From: Rhodospirillaceae bacterium
Lineage (GTDB): Bacteria > Pseudomonadota > Alphaproteobacteria > Rhodospirillales > Rhodospirillaceae
Direction of reading: 5' to 3'
Assembly (NCBI GenBank): GCA_947476925.1
Contig: CANJSF010000002.1
Coordinates: 1-64,000, forward strand
Length of the DNA stretch: 64,000 nucleotides
How positions within the stretch are numbered: position 1 is the first letter of the stretch; each line of letters starts with the position of its first letter. The notes below the pieces were generated by a model. The model saw only the letters and a program-made list of their open reading frames with translations, had not been told where the DNA came from and did no database searches. A program made the translations under genes and the position numbers. Below, piece after piece: positions 63,898 through 64,000 of this stretch.

Positions 63898-64000
63898 GGC
63901 CGCTCCCTTGCACATGCACGGTCTGCTGATTAGGTTATCACGAGGCATAATTTAATAGGACAATCCGTATGATGTTGTTGGTTCCCGTCGTCAATGTCAT

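Noticed and set aside
1-64000. CRISPR array, insertion sequence, prophage or replication origin
   Set aside because: No spaced direct repeats, transposase, integrase, phage structural genes or DnaA-box clusters were seen; the only tRNA has no adjacent integrase or attachment-like repeat.

Overview
The window reads as a chromosomal stretch of an alphaproteobacterium of uncertain order. The evidence is gene content and order: a rimP-nusA-ylxR/L7Ae-infB-rbfA-truB-rpsO-pnp run, a phoH-ybeY-corC-lnt-XRE-metK-trmB run, a fused hemD/mitofilin gene followed by hemY, an mmcB gene, an SDHAF4-type (DUF1674) gene and a Fur regulator opposite a TusA-like gene. I see no phage, IS element, CRISPR array or plasmid signature. 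Packing is tight. Many neighbours share ATGA start/stop overlaps, and most convergent pairs end within a few bases of each other.

Layout. 1-3.9 kb (+, with mmcB on -): hldE, an I78-type lipoprotein, mmcB, an aspartate decarboxylase with an extra C-terminal segment, and a GNAT. 3.9-26.5 kb (almost all -): a long housekeeping block. Read in the direction of transcription it runs fur, olsB-olsA-like acyltransferases, miaB, phoH, ybeY, corC, lnt, an XRE regulator, metK, trmB, then rimP to truB, rpsO, pnp, a glycerophosphodiester phosphodiesterase and a nitronate monooxygenase-like protein. 26.6-28.7 kb: TusA-like, rimI-tsaB and a D-Ala-D-Ala dipeptidase. 28.7-33.7 kb: hemY and a 1252-residue HemD-mitofilin fusion. 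33.8-38.7 kb: tsaD, a UDP-glucuronate epimerase-like gene, gpsA and manC. 38.7-45.8 kb: a four-gene cluster (propeller, YciI, MOSC, Rieske), acsA, a TPR protein, SDHAF4 and htpX. 45.8-64 kb: an accessory-looking region of secreted and uncertain proteins. It holds tandem alpha/beta hydrolases lacking the usual nucleophile, an exported SDR, a subtilase with a duplicated C-terminal module, a VOC-DctP-POT transporter operon, a TauD-type dioxygenase, a SUMF1-fold protein, tRNA-Ala(CGC) and two tandem secreted beta-propellers.

How the parts work together. The minus-strand core couples translation-factor production (rimP/nusA/infB), ribosome and tRNA maturation (rbfA, truB, ybeY, miaB, trmB, rimI/tsaB/tsaD) and RNA turnover (pnp). 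It also supplies SAM (metK), lipoprotein acylation (lnt) and probable ornithine-lipid synthesis (olsBA). The rimP operon leader carries a promoter-like sequence followed by a strong intrinsic terminator, which suggests attenuation of the nusA operon.

The most unusual object is the HemD-mitofilin fusion. Its roughly 650-residue acidic Pro/Glu linker contains four spaced basic amphipathic segments that resemble each other, and hemC is absent from the position next to it where I would expect it. All calls rest on reading the sequence; no database search was run.
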